Assembly (NCBI GenBank): GCA_963575745.1
Contig: CAUYUJ010015736.1
Coordinates: 7,501 to 71,500, forward strand
DNA length: 64,000 nt
DNA from: Prorocentrum cordatum
Lineage: Eukaryota > Sar > Dinophyceae > Prorocentrales > Prorocentraceae
Reading direction: 5' to 3'
Part shown: positions 9,447-19,787 of the stretch, in pieces
Layout: every line of letters starts with the position of its first letter
Numbering within the stretch: position 1 is the first letter of the stretch
Notes under the pieces: model-generated
Seen by the model: the letters and a program-made list of their open reading frames with translations, nothing else
What the model was told of the DNA's origin: nothing
Databases searched by the model: none
Position numbers and translations under genes: made by a program

Positions 9447-11974
9447 GCATCGGAGCCGTGCTGGCCTCGGAGGGGGGGCCAGCACGAGTGCTACACCCCT
9501 CCACGACGGCGACCCGTGCGGGCCTTTCTTCCCTCAGGATGTCCACGTCATCGGCAGGCGTCGGCCCCGGGACATCTTGCCGCTGCCCTATCCCTCGTTC
9601 AAAGAGCCGCTGGATGAGGCTTCGATCAAGGAGCTCGCCCGAGGTACGAGGCAAGGGATTGGGCGAAGGCTTGGTGTCTGCAACGATGTCTATGCATGCG
9701 TGGACGCTCTTAATTGGCTTCATGACCCGTCCCTCCGTTGTGGTCGTGACCGTTCTGCACGATACGTGGGGCCGTCACTCGCCCAGAGCCAGTGTCTAGC
9801 CCACATATCCGAGTCGGTGCGCAACCTTGGTCCGCCGCCGTCGACTCTTTCTCCCGCAGAAGCGCTGGCGCAGCTTCGCGTGGCCGGGGGTGCCTACAAC
9901 GTCGAGCAGTCGCCCCGTCGGGAGTTGCGACCCCGCGCTCCTCTCCTTGCCGGACGTCAGTACCGCCCCTGTGCCGCTGGCCGACGCGCGGGGGGAGGGC
10001 GGGCAAGCCAAGGTCGAACAGTTCGTTCTGCAGAGCTTGATGGATCCGAGCGAGGCCGAAGCCAGGCTGAGGCAGAGCTCTATACCTGTTCCCTACTCTG
10101 ACCCTCTTCTCCGTGATCAGCGGCGCTGGTCCAGTTATGTTCAGTTACTGCACGAGCGGCACCTAGTCGACTTCAGCCTTGAGGACGGCGTTCGAGCCGA
10201 GATTTTCTTTGTGAAGAAAAAGGGGGGCCGCCTTCGCATGGTGGCGGACTGCCGGCGCTCCAACGAGGTGTTCACCGAGCCCTTGGGCGCGCGGCTCGCG
10301 ACGGGCGACGCCTTTGGCATGCTCGAGATGGCGGCGGACGACTCGCCCCTGACGGTGGAGGGCGCCGACCTGAAGGACGCCTTCTACCACCTGGAGCTCC
10401 CCGAGCAGCTCCGTCCGTGTTTCAGCCTGCGACCTGTGCGCGCGGGCGTCCCGGGCATCAAGGAGGTCGGCGGGGTCGCTGTCGGAGCCTCCACCAAGCT
10501 CTACCCGCGCCCCAGGGTCGTGCCCATGTGTTGGTCGTGGGCAACGTGGTGGTGTCAGTCGGTGATGGAGCGAGTGGCAGAGGCAGCAGGCTGTGGCGAT
10601 GACGCACGACTTCGAGATGGCAGGCCCGCTCCCTCGCACGTCCCATCGTGTCACCTAGAGTACGTCGACAACTTCGTGAGCATCGGCTACGACGCGGAGG
10701 CGGTTCGGTCCGCCGTGACTCGTGTCATGACGGAGCTCAAGCGACGGGGCTTGGTGGTGACCAGGGAGGAGAACCTCGGTGACAGCGAGGGCGAGTATGC
10801 GGTGCTGGGTTGGTCCATCACTGCGGCAGGGCGTCTCTCGGTGTCGGCTTCGAGGTTGAGGGTGCGGTTAGCCGTGCGTGGTCTTCTGCGCCGTGGTCGT
10901 GCCAGTGGTCGTGACCTCGAGCGCGTACTGGGCCACATCATCTTCGTCACTCTCGTTCGTTGTGAGGGCTTAAGCATATTCGAGGCGAGTTTCCGCTTTG
11001 TCCAGAAGTGCTACCACCACCAGGTGCCGCTCTGGTCTCAGGTCAGGCAGGAGCTCATGGCCTGGGATGGCGTCGCTCCTTTGCTGTGGCGTGATCTCCG
11101 TGCCCAGTGGTCGTGTTCCGTCGGCTGCGTAGACGCCCCCCCTTGGGGGTTGGGCGCCTGCGAGGCTGATTGGGACGTCGGCGCTGTTCGGGAGGTTGGT
11201 CGTCATAGCGAGCGGTGGCGCTATGGCAGGGCTGAGCGCTTGCCTCCTCGTCGCCGGGCCCTTGCCGCTGAATGTGCCGCCGGCGGGGTCGCAGCCTGTG
11301 ACCTGGGGATCGTAGCGGCCCAGCTCGATCCTGGCTGTCCAGCGGAGGACAGTCAGCCCGTCGGCCCGCCTGTGGAGCGCGACCTGCTCGCCTTTCCCGA
11401 GGTCTCGAATAAATATCTGGACAAGTCGTTGTGGCGTGTCACGGGACGTCGTAAGTGGGATCGTCTTGAAGGGATGCCTGTTCTCGAAGCTCGGGCGGTC
11501 CTGTACCATGTTCGGCATGCATTACGGGCCGTTCGGAACCATGGGAAGAGGGTGCTTGTCCTGGGAGATTCTCTCGCGTCTGTCTCGGCGGCCTCTCGGA
11601 TGCGGGCCCACAGCCACGCCATGTTGGGGATCATGCGCCGTATTGGGGCTTTGTCTCTGGCGTCTGGGAGCTATTTTTGTATTCGGTGGATACCGTCTGA
11701 GTATGACGTCGCGGATGGCCCCTCTAGAGGCCGAGGTGAACCCAGTTTCCCTGCTGCTGTCATTCTAAAGGAGGGCCTCTGCACGACCCCGAAGTACAAG
11801 GTCGGCCTGGACCCTGAAGAGGATGACCCTCCCCAGGGGCCCAATCAAGGTAGGCTACTTCGTGACCTAGGGGAGGAAGAAGGAGAGCCCCATGGGGACC
11901 CCGATCAAGATCAGCACGGACCAGCACTACACGGTTCTCAAGAGCGGGGCCAGCACCAGCACATGCACGAGTAG
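9439..11974 (+). pseudogene. pol: reverse transcriptase and RNase H, frameshifted
   Basis: The N-terminal part runs in one frame from ATG 9439 (overlapping the previous stop by 8 bases) and reads VHVIGRRRPRDILPLPYPSF and VCNDVYACVDALNWLHDP. Near 9910-10010 the protein-like frame shifts to the one that stays open to 11974. Reverse-transcriptase motif A is DLKDAFYHLEL (about 10369-10401). The DIRS-type motif B PMCWSWATWW is near 10525-10554. Motif C is YVDNF (10661-10675), with Asn where most transcriptases have the second Asp. RNase H blocks follow: VDAPPWGLGA (about 11130), LEARAVLYHV (about 11485), VLGDSLASVS (about 11555) and YDVADGPSR (about 11703). The downstream 70 residues are low-complexity and acidic. 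Confidence 0.8.
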
Positions 11975-12116
11975 GTGGGCGAGAAGGTGGTTGAGGAGGA
12001 GGAGCGCGGGTATGATGAGGGCCTCGGAGTGGCCTCGCTGGAGGGCGTCTGGGGAGCTCATGGTCCGCTTCGCTCTGAGCCGCTGACTGGCCCAAGACCT
12101 CTACGTATTCTTCCAT

Positions 12117-13082
12117 ATGTTGTCGGCTCTCTTCCTCGTCGCCCTCGCCAGCACTCTTCCGGCCATGTCTGCGGGGCTGGTGCAGGGCGAGGCTCGCGAG
12201 CGGCCAGCCGCGGCTACGAGCTTGCCGCCGGCGGGAGCCACCCTGGTCCGTGGGGCTCGCAGGGCTGGCCCGCAGACGGCGACGCTGCCAGTGCTCCAGG
12301 GCTCGCCCGCGAGCCGCCAGGGCTCGAGCGGTGGCCCCACGCCGCGGCAGCGGGCTCGGCTGGTCCAGCCGCCAGCGGGCATGCCAGAGCTCAGTGCGGC
12401 GTCCGTGCGCTGGGCGACGGAGCGTCATGCTTACCTCTCGATGCTGGTGGGTTTGGGCGACTGGACGAGACAGCACCTGCGGGCCATGCAGGAGCTTGCC
12501 CAGATGGACCGAGCCGTCTGCGACTACGTCAGCCAGCTCGTCGAGCGGGGGGATCACCAGACCTGCGCCGACCTTGTGATAGCAGCGCTGGCATGGCGCG
12601 ATCCGCGCTATGCCAGGTCGGGCCAGTCCGAGCTGCCGTTGTCCAAGCAATCCGCCAAGGTGTGGCGCCTTCTGGCCCCGGCTCGCAGCCGCAGGGCCTT
12701 TCCGTACGAGGTCGTCGCCAAGGTGGTCTACGGCGTGCTCCATGCAGTCGACCAGTGCAGTGTGGCCACCGCAGAGCGTGGGGCGGTCGCCGCCCTCGGC
12801 CTCCGCAAGCTGGGTGCCTGCCACGGCCTCCAGCTCCGCCGCTCAGGCCCAAGCCACGACCACGCAGCGGGGCTGCGCGACCTGGAGCAGATCAGGCGGC
12901 GTGGGTGCTGGAGGAGCTGGGGCTCAGTCCGCTGGTACGGAAAAGGAGGCCGCCTGACCGAGCAGCCGCACCAATTAGGAGGGCTGCAGCGAGAGCACGC
13001 GGAGGGCTGCGCTCGCTTGCTGAGCCGTGCGTCGCACGGCCGGCCCTCAGCATTGGTGCCGGTCTGCCCGACCCGCCAGTGA
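12117..13082 (+). pseudogene. tyrosine recombinase with internal deletion
   Basis: Residues about 95-200 of this 321-residue frame look like the N-terminal helical domain of retrotransposon tyrosine recombinases. They read AMQELAQMDRAVCDYVSQLV, then RSRRAFPYEVVAKVVYGVL. The C-terminal catalytic block is recognisable at about 12855-12955: LRDLEQIRRRGCW followed by SVRWYGKGGR, where the Tyr matches the active-site Tyr of the family. Only about 40 residues separate the two blocks instead of the usual 150 or more, so the first catalytic Arg and most of the core are missing. RRGCW replaces the more usual RRGRW. The enzyme is very unlikely to work. Confidence 0.7.
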
Positions 13083-13827
13083 TTTTAGAGTTGTTCTCTG
13101 GCTCAGCTGGATTTTCGAAGGCGGTCGCTCAGCTAGGCATGCCTGTTTTGATGTGGGACACTACTTTAGGCGAGAGATACGACCTCGCCCGACCATGTAA
13201 TCACTCGATGCTCTTGTCTTGGATCCGTGCTGGTCGAGAGTCAGGGGTTGGCATGCAGGGGTACCTTGCAATACGCTGACCAGGTGCCGCGATCATGGGG
13301 TCGGGGCGCCGCCAGTACGATCCGATCTCCACCTCTTTGGCCTCCCGAACCTCCCTCCTCATTTGCAGGCGATTGTAGATGTATCCAACATCCTGAATAG
13401 GTTTGTTGCCAATCTCGCTGGCGTGTCTCTTTCTCTACGTGTGCCATGGAGTATCGAGAACCCTAAGACCTCTCGGCTGTGGCTCCTCCCGCGCTACAAA
13501 GCCCTAGTGCGTCGCCGGGCCGTCTCTTTCCACATCACCTCTATGTGCCAGTGGGGTGCGGCTTGGAAAAAAGACACTGGCCTTCTCCTCGGGGACCTTG
13601 ACCCGGGGCCTTTCTGTCAATCGCGATGCGTAGGATCCAGGCGTGGCATTTGCTCTCGTACGGGGCGGTCTCACGAACAGCTGCATGGGTTTCTGCCCTC
13701 AGGAGGTTTCAAGACCAAGAGAGGGGCAGAGTACCCTCGAAAAATTTGCGTCGCCCTTGCTCGTCTCTTTCACAATGCCGAGGTCAGAGCTTCCGCAGAG
13801 GTCATACAGCGATCGTGTGGTTTGTAA
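13079..13827 (+). pseudogene. DNA methyltransferase-like ORF, one frameshift
   Basis: The first part (frame of 13079) starts with VILELFSGSAGFSKAVAQL, a class I S-adenosylmethionine-binding motif of the FxGxGG type. Near 13235-13245 the coding frame shifts. The second part reads GVPCNTLTRCRD, where the PC pair matches the catalytic loop of cytosine-C5 methyltransferases, then VPWSIENPKTSRLWLLP with an ENP motif, and VSFHITSMCQWGAAWKKDTG. The frame stays open to TAA at 13825. A methyltransferase after the recombinase is unusual, since classical DIRS elements carry one between RNase H and recombinase. Capture of cytosine methyltransferases by retrotransposons is known in dinoflagellates. The exact methyltransferase class is inferred from few motifs. 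Confidence 0.6.
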
Positions 13828-14004
13828 GTCTCTTTTCTTCGGCGATGCCAGCTTGCTCTGCAAACTCGGGAGCATGTTTGGTGTTATGTTCTGGGGGTGA
13901 GCTCTCACCCCAGGACTTGAGCTTGCCTGTGCCTCGCTCGGCGGTCTCGACGGCTGGATTCCGCCCGTGCTCAGTCTCTTGCAGTAGCTGGCAGAAACAA
14001 GAGC

Positions 14005-14345
14005 CCAAAAGATAAATATCCCCCCCTCCGGGCCGAGAAGCCACGTCAATCGCGCGACTAAAGAGTCTAAGCGCGCTTCCCGTCATCCGCCAGGTCTCAG
14101 CGGAGGCGCGATCCCGCCGCCACTCCCCCCCTGGACCCCCCCACTTGATAAATATTTTCCCTACCGGGCGGATATCCAACGTCCATCGCGCGACTCTAAA
14201 GAGTCGTACCGCGCTTCCCGTCATCCGCCAGGCCTTAATCACGTAGCAACCCCGAGCCCTTCCCCCCTCAGATTTCCCCCCAGTTGAAATATGTCCTTCG
14301 GGCCCGCAGCAACGTCCATCGCGCGACTCTTAGAGCCATCTTGGA
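14005..14345 (+). repeat. 138-bp tandem repeat array, right
   Basis: Two and a half units follow the methyltransferase frame by about 180 bases. Unit order is the same as in the third array at 15.8 kb: a GCCGAGAAGCC unit, an ATCCAACG/CCTTAATCACG unit, and a final CAGTTGAAATATG unit. The array ends at about 14345 inside the hairpin region of the last unit. Confidence 0.9.
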
Positions 14346-15340
14346 CCATCTTGGGCGCTCCAACCTCTCGCGGGCACCCCCGTCCAGGTCCAGGGGAGGG
14401 GGTAGGGGGCGGGGTAAACCCTTCACCGAAGGGGAAGAAGGGGCTGTGGAATATGAACGAGGAACATGGTTAAACTGCCTGTCGCCCAATGGGCTGGCGG
14501 GTTTATACCTCTACGCAGTCACTCCCTGGTGACCGCCATTTTCGCACTCGTGCTTCCCAACGGCACGCTTTCAATGCAGAGGTGGTCACTTAAATCAAAT
14601 GGGCGCCTCGCTCGATACATCACCGCCACTTGGCCTCGAACGGGCGAGTGACCCCCCTCCCTGGCGGTTTCCTCTTGGGGGGTGTCTGAGTGTGAATCCA
14701 GCGCGCGAGTCTGAGTGTGAGCGGTGTGGTGGTGAGGTGCCTGGATCTGGTTGGGTCGGAGTGTGGGTGGGTCAGAGTGTAAGTGGGTTCTAGCGCGAGT
14801 GGGTCTGGGTGCCAGTGAGTCGGACCGTGGGCAAAACAAACGCGAACGAGTCTGAACCTGGGCAAGTCCGGAGCAATCGGCGGCTCATGTCTTGGTGATG
14901 GTTTTCGCCACAACCGCCGTGATCCGCGGTGCTGCGGGCCGTCGCCCCGTTCCTCCGCCGCGCGCGGCTCCGTTGGAGTTAGGGAGTAGGGCTCTCGCCG
15001 TCGCCGCCGCGCGCGGCCCCTCGGAGTAGCGAGGCACCTGCCGAGTTATCTTATATATGTAGGGCTACTGGCTAGGAGCAGGGCTTGCGCCCCCCCCCCG
15101 CCGCGCGCGGCCCCGTTAGACATGGATCTAAAGGTAACATTCGGCATGAATACATCAGAGTCGGGCCAGGAAAAAAGGGTGCGCTTGGGGTAGACGTAGG
15201 ACGGAGTAGGAATATGACTATGACCGGCCAGCCATGGGAAGGCGTGAGTAGGAGTACGACAAGGACCAGGGGCCGCCAGGGGTATAAGGAAACGCGAACG
15301 AATCGATTCACGGTTTCGCCCGCCGCCCGCCTCCCATTTT
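14346..15340. other. no gene; GAGTGTG repeats and CGCGCGGC triplicate
   Basis: No supported coding frame. Between 14685 and 14830 short units on GAGTCTGAGTGTG/GAGTGTGGGTGG recur. Between 14940 and 15120 the block CGCCGCGCGCGGC occurs three times, roughly 50 and 95 bases apart, with similar flanks. The rest is unassigned. Confidence 0.5.
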
Positions 15341-15790
15341 AAAGTTAAGATCGCCTAGATGATGCAACAATCTTAGAGTACGCGCACAATGTTTAGTTGT
15401 TTTTCTTTCTGAGGGTCAAATATGTTGTTCTTATTGCCGCAAACATATGCTATTTCATTAAAACAACCAGAGGATATCATACGTCACAATATTGTACGTG
15501 TGCTATGCTATGTTTCTGATAGAGACAGTGGGGTAAGCTGTTGTGTTATGTGGTGTTGGCGCGGTCACGTTATCATGCTGTGCTGTTCTATGCTAGGCCG
15601 TGCTATGCCGTGTACCGCTGTCATGAATACATGCGGCCCTGGGGCATCGATCATAACATTTATTTTTGCAAAAGGATTTTGGAAAATTCCCAAAGTTTTT
15701 TCTGGAGTATTTTAACATAAATGTGAAAAGTGCATTCTGGGAGTATTGGAGTACTATCATCATTTCTTGGTTTTGCAGACGTAGCGTGCT
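15341..15790. other. AT-rich island, no gene seen
   Basis: About 430 bases have clearly higher A+T than the neighbours, with TTTAGTTG, TTTTTCTTTC and AACATTTATTTTTGC runs. TGCTATGC-like words (GTGCTATGCTATG, CTGTTCTATGC, GTGCTATGCC) recur at 15500-15615. Frames are short. It is bounded on the right by a 138-bp array. Confidence 0.5.
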
Positions 15791-15804
15791 TTCGGGCATA
15801 TAAC

Positions 15805-16320
15805 CCTGGACCCCCCACTTGGTAAGTATTTTTCCCTCCGGGCCGATAACCAACGTCCATCGCGCGACTCTAAAGAGTCTTAGCGCGCTTGCCGTCATCC
15901 GCCAGGTCTCAATCACGGCGCGACCCCGCCACCACTCCCCCCCTGGACCCCCCCACTTGATAAATGTTTTCCCCTCCGGGCCGAGAAGCCACGTCCATCG
16001 CGCGACTCTAAAGAGTCTTAGCGCGCTTCCCGTCATCCGCCAGGTGTCAGCGGAGGCGCGATCCCGCCACCACTCCCCCCTTGGGCCCCCCCACTTGATA
16101 AATGTTTTCCCCCTCCGTGCCGATAACCATCGTCCATCGCGAGACTCTAAGGAGTCTTAGCGCGCTTCCCGTCATCCGCCAAGCCTTAATCACGGAGCAA
16201 CCCCGAGCCCTTCCCCCCTCAGACTCCCCCCAGTTGAAAATATTTTTCTCCGGGCCTGCAGCAACGTCCATCGCGCGACTAGAAAGAGTCTTAGCGCGCT
16301 TCCCGTCATCCGCCAACGAA
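15805..16320 (+). repeat. 138-bp tandem repeat array, third locus
   Basis: Units start at about 15817, 15955, 16093 and 16232 (spacing 138-139). The last three repeat the unit order of the 14.0-kb array, so these arrays spread as blocks. Each unit contains CGCGACTCTAAAGAGTC, a short perfect hairpin between GCGCG blocks. Confidence 0.9.
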
Positions 16321-16557
16321 AAAATTGTTGCAGTCCCGCATCCCATGTAGTAAGATATTGTTAAGATATGATGCAGATTCAGCCAGAACGTCCAGCTCTC
16401 TTCTCGTACCTCGAAGACGCTTCCCGTCATTCCTGGTTTGGGGCCCCACAGGGACCCACAAGGAGTCGGCGGATTTCGCACACCTGTGTTCCAGAGCCTG
16501 GAGCCATGTCTGTTCGTCGTCGTTCGTTCGCTCCTCATGATGGTCATGATGGCCCTC

Positions 16558-16620
16558 CGTATTTAGCCAGTTTGATTCAAGCCAGTTCGAGTCAAGCCAA
16601 GCGTAGCCCGTAGCCATTTA
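16558..16620 (+). other. possible spliced-leader relic upstream of the 16.7-kb gene
   Basis: CCGTAGCCATTT at 16608-16619 matches the first 12 conserved bases of the dinoflagellate spliced leader. Upstream, CCGTATTTAGCC, GATTCAAGCC and GAGTCAAGCC resemble broken leader pieces joined end to end. It lies about 90 bases before the ATG of the secreted-protein frame, where a retroposed mRNA would carry it. The match is partial, so the call is tentative. Confidence 0.45.
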
Positions 16621-16710
16621 ATAGTCTTATTCGTGGCTTGGGCTTGTTCGAGGCAGGCTTTATTTTACATCTCCCGCTTTACCTCTTCGCGCCGTTCCCC
16701 TCACGCAACC

Positions 16711-17439
16711 ATGGCCTTCATGGCGAGGGCTCTTTCGCTCGCTGGCCTGTTGACTACCGTGGGCGCGCAGGAGATATCGGACTACAAGGAGGTCACGCCA
16801 GACGCAGGAACTGGAGATAATCCGGAGTGCAAGGACCTCGAGACAGTCGGCGAGTAGCAAAATGTACAGTCGGTGGCCCAGTGCAAGAAGCATGCCACGC
16901 TGGTGGGGGGCACGTTTTCAGATACGCAACTCGGTCAGGCACCATTCGGTTGCTCCGTGGGCGACTGGGACTCAGCTAACGAATACTACTACGTGCCAGA
17001 AGGGACGCCCAACCGTAACCCGACAAGCTAGGAGCGCCACAACGTCTGCATCTCGGCCTCATACACCCCACCCCTTTACCAGGGCATGACCTGCCTTGAG
17101 AGGTTCGTGCATTATTGCGAGGAGAGCAAGGCGGACTCCGGCTCCAACAACAACGCGGCGGCGCCCGCGAAATCTCCGAAGGACATTCTCGTTGCCGAGT
17201 GCCCCGACTGCGATGGCGTCGCCAACGCGGACATTTGCCCAACGAAGCTTCGCTTGTACGATGCCCCTCCGGAGGCGGAACCGACCTCGAGGCTCGACAA
17301 GACGTCAGTTGCGGTGTCAGTGCCGCTCGGATTGATGTCCGCTCTCGTCGCTATGGGTGCGCTCGTCCGCGTCTCCCGCAGCCGCGCGTCCAACCAGCCA
17401 GTGCCCGTGGAGGACGAGCAAGACTTGCTGCGCAAATGA
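16711..17439 (+). pseudogene. type I membrane protein frame with two in-frame TAG
   Basis: The frame from ATG 16711 (context CAACCATGGCC) starts with a signal peptide, MAFMARALSLAGLLTTVGAQ. It has a Cys-containing ectodomain of about 170 residues, then a membrane segment around VPLGLMSALVAMGALV and a basic tail SRSRASNQ ending in TGA at 17437. It is interrupted by TAG at 16855-16857 (after ETVGE) and at 17029-17031 (after RNPTS), yet there is no frameshift in 729 bases, and Cys-rich sequence (YCEESK, CPDCDG) continues after each. No introns are needed and an SL-like relic lies upstream, both consistent with a retroposed copy. The family is not recognised. It is either a young pseudogene or a readthrough/recoded gene. 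Confidence 0.6.
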
Positions 17440-17915
17440 ACGAGTACGCATGTGGCAGCAGCGTGGGACCAGAGGACACAAAGCTTGCCGAGTACCGCAT
17501 GCTTTTCTGAGATGCCTCCCCGCCTGACGTGCGCAATCGCTTTGCGCCAGCTCAGCGATCAAAGTTGCGTGCCGCTCTCTCTCTGTCTCTCTCTCGCTCT
17601 TTCACACGAACAACCCTACATCCTGCTTACCTCCCTCCTCCCGACGTCCCCGCAGCCCTTCGTGTGCTCTGGCACCGCTCGGAACGCAGTAAGGAGACCA
17701 ACCTTCTGCAGGCTCACTGCAGGCTCTGGGCCCCGCCTCACTTTGACTTGAGTTTGAAGTTTCGCTACACGCGAGTCGCGAGGAAACTTCGCTCCATGTT
17801 TTCCCGTCTGCCAAACAAGTGATGGCCATGACGGCCCCTGGAGAACATCAGGATGCCCCCCGCTCGTGTGCCCCAGCGCCTTGCTTTGCTATGGGGATGG
17901 TACTTTATCTCGTCT
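17440..17915 (+). other. downstream region of the 16.7-kb gene
   Basis: Probable former 3' untranslated region, then unassigned sequence. A CT-rich run (CTCTCTCTCTGTCTCTCTC) lies at about 17575-17600. No gene seen. Confidence 0.4.
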
Positions 17916-17919
17916 TTCC

Positions 17920-18225
17920 TCGCCTCCCTCTTTCTCCTCTTCCTCCGCATGCTCAGCCAAGAGAGCCCCAAGAAGACCCCAAGACCACCCAAGAGAGCCC
18001 CAAGAGAACTCCAAGAGGCGATTTTGAGGGCTCCTGATGGGGGGGGGCCGACATCGGAGACCCCCCTCCTTTGATGATCGATGCTTTCCAAGATGGCCCC
18101 AGAAGGCCCTCCAGAGCCCCCGAAAGGGCCCCGAGAGGCCACCCAAAGGCCCTCCGAGAGGCCTCCCAAAGCGCCACGAGGATACCAATACCTTCCAAAC
18201 AAGCCTCAAGAGGGCGCTCAGAGGG
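17920..18225 (-). repeat. 12-bp GC-rich minisatellite, minus orientation
   Basis: The words GAGAGCCCCAAGA, CCAAGAGGC and CCCCGAGAGGCC recur. Read on the minus strand they are the same CCTCTTGGGG-type units that fill 40870-42440 and 43880-44400. Minus-strand translation gives Trp/Leu-Gly-Pro/Ser quartets, as expected for a 12-base period. Between the repeats, 18025-18085 is a non-repetitive island. Confidence 0.75.
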
Positions 18226-18565
18226 GCCCGAGGGAGCAGCGGCAGCAGCAGCAGCAGCAGCAGCAGCGCCAGCAGCACCACCACTATCAGCAGCGGCACC
18301 AGCAGCAACACCAGCAGCAGCTGGACTAGCAGCAGCACCAACAGACCACCACCACCACCAGTAGCATCAGCAGCAGCAGCAGCAGCACCACCACCACCAC
18401 CAGGAGCATCAGCAGCAGCAGCAGCAGCAGCAGCACCACCACTACCACCAGCAGCAGCAGCAGCAGCAGCACGAACACCACCATCAGCAGCAACACCAGC
18501 AGCAGCAACTTCAGCAATAGCAGCAGCACCAGAATCAGCATCAGCAGCAGCCAGGGTCTTGGATG
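18226..18565. repeat. (CAG/CAC)n trinucleotide tract
   Basis: About 320 bases are made of CAG, CAC and CAA triplets. All long frames over it (poly-Gln, poly-Ala, poly-Ser, antisense poly-Leu/Val) are repeat artefacts. Confidence 0.9.
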
Positions 18566-18806
18566 GCCCATCCCGCCCAGGAACGTGCGGATTCGCTGTC
18601 TCGCGGCCCGATCGCCCACGCGACATGCGCGTGGACGTCCGCGCGGTGAATTGTGCGAACGCCCGTCTGTCTGCTTGGTCCTCCCCTTGCGGGGTGCGCT
18701 CCCGGAGGCCCCCCGGGCCCAGTGGGGGGCCAGAGCGAGGTGCATAATTAGGCGAGACGGGCGTGCGCGTGGGTCTGGAGCGAGGTGGAGGACGACGAGT
18801 GAGGGA
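18566..18806. other. no gene seen
   Basis: GC-rich sequence between the CAG tract and a family 1 element, with no supported feature. Confidence 0.3.
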
Positions 18807-18945
18807 CCCAGACATGAACGCGTCGTATAACAAAAAATCCAGGCGGGGGGTTTTCGCTGTGTTCGGCCTCGCGGGGCCCTCGCCGGGCCTCCGGAGCGTC
18901 AAGAAAGAACTCGGGACGAAAGACCGGCCCCGGGGACAGCCTTTG
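18807..18945. repeat. family 1 (CAGACATG) element, right end lost
   Basis: It begins CCCAGACATG, then AAAAAATCCAGG, GGGGCCCTCGCCGGGCC, GCGTCAAGAAAGAACTCGGG and ACCGGCCCCGGGG, in the order of the full element at 29438. The right terminus has diverged. Confidence 0.7.
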
Positions 18946-19079
18946 AAGGCCAGACGCAGCTCCAGGGTGCCCGGCTCGATCTAGGCCAGGTCGGCGCGCA
19001 AATTGCCCCCATGAAAGTCATTTGCCGTCTCGCGAGGCGGTCGTCGAGCTTCAGCTGCCCGACCATGGCGAGCCCCTTT

Positions 19080-19605
19080 CCACTGATTCTCGGTAGCGGA
19101 GACTCTTTTAGCATGCCAGCAGGTTTGCATGCTCCTCTCTCATATACTCCTCGCCTCTTCGAATGATTCCCGGCAGCGTAGATTCTTCAGCGTGTCAACA
19201 GGTTTGCGGCTTGCTACTCCCGCCTGGACTCATGCTGACATCTTGGGTTGCTGGCTGTTCAGTTGCGGAGATTTTCCAGCGGGCCGCTCTGTATGCTCCT
19301 CGCGCCCAGGCGTGGCAGTTTGCTGGACTGTCTTGCTGGTTGGATCCGCTTGCGGACATCCCAGCATTTTATATTCAGATGCCCTTCGCTCCTAATTCTT
19401 CATGCGGCCTCCTCTCTCACATGCTCCCTGGTTTTTCTTATGATTCTCGGCAGCGGATATTCTTCAGCGTGTCAGCAGTTTTGGGCGTGTTAGGCTGACA
19501 AGCTGGATTGCTGATGGTTCAGGTTCGGAGATTCTGAAGCTGGCCATTAGGTGTGCTACTCGCACACGCGCGTGTGCTTGCTGGACAGTCTTGCAGGTGT
19601 TGCGA
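19080..19605. repeat. diverged tandem repeat, ~277-bp period
   Basis: CCTCTCTCATATACTCC..GATTCCCGGCAGCG..TTCAGCGTGTCA at about 19134 recurs as CCTCTCTCACATGCTCC..GATTCTCGGCAGCG at about 19411. A third, partial unit lies at 19080-19133. Each copy is followed by GGTTGCTG/GGATTGCTG and GGAGATT. Coding frames over it have no recognisable product. Confidence 0.8.
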
Positions 19606-19707
19606 AACAAACAAACAAACAAACAAACAAACAAAAACGGCCCCGGGGACATGGTCGGAACTTCCGGGACGCCGTACCGAAAAAAATCAGGGCGCCGCAT
19701 GTCTGGG
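19605..19707. repeat. (AAAC)n run and family 1 right end
   Basis: About 30 bases of (AAAC)n at 19605-19634 are followed by CGGCCCCGGGG, GAACTTCCGGGACGCC, AAAAATCAGGG and GCATGTCTGGG. This is the right third of a family 1 element, truncated at the AAAC run. Confidence 0.75.
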
Positions 19708-19787
19708 AGTGAGTGAGCGTGTTGAGCGTGGGGGCGAGGGGGTCGTGGGCGGTGGGAGTGGTTGGGGCTGGGCGTGGACCCCATATA

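Larger units (their letters stand above)
7255..14345 (+). mobile_element. tyrosine-recombinase (DIRS-like) retrotransposon, decayed
   Basis: The element carries, in one orientation, a Cys/Pro-rich small ORF, a gag-like ORF, a pol ORF (reverse transcriptase then RNase H), a tyrosine recombinase and a DNA-methyltransferase-like ORF. Recombinase instead of a DDE integrase defines the DIRS-like order of retrotransposons. It is flanked on both sides, in the same orientation, by arrays of the 138-bp repeat (7270-7680 and 14005-14345), which may be its terminal repeats. Frameshifts in pol and methyltransferase and a large internal loss in the recombinase show it is not autonomous now. True ends were not proven, because no target-site duplication was seen. 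Confidence 0.65.

Noticed and set aside
11890-12120. Extension of pol through the TAG at 11972 into the next ORF
   Set aside because: The sequence after the stop (VGEKVVEEEERGYDEG) is low-complexity, and RNase H motifs end well upstream, so readthrough is not needed.
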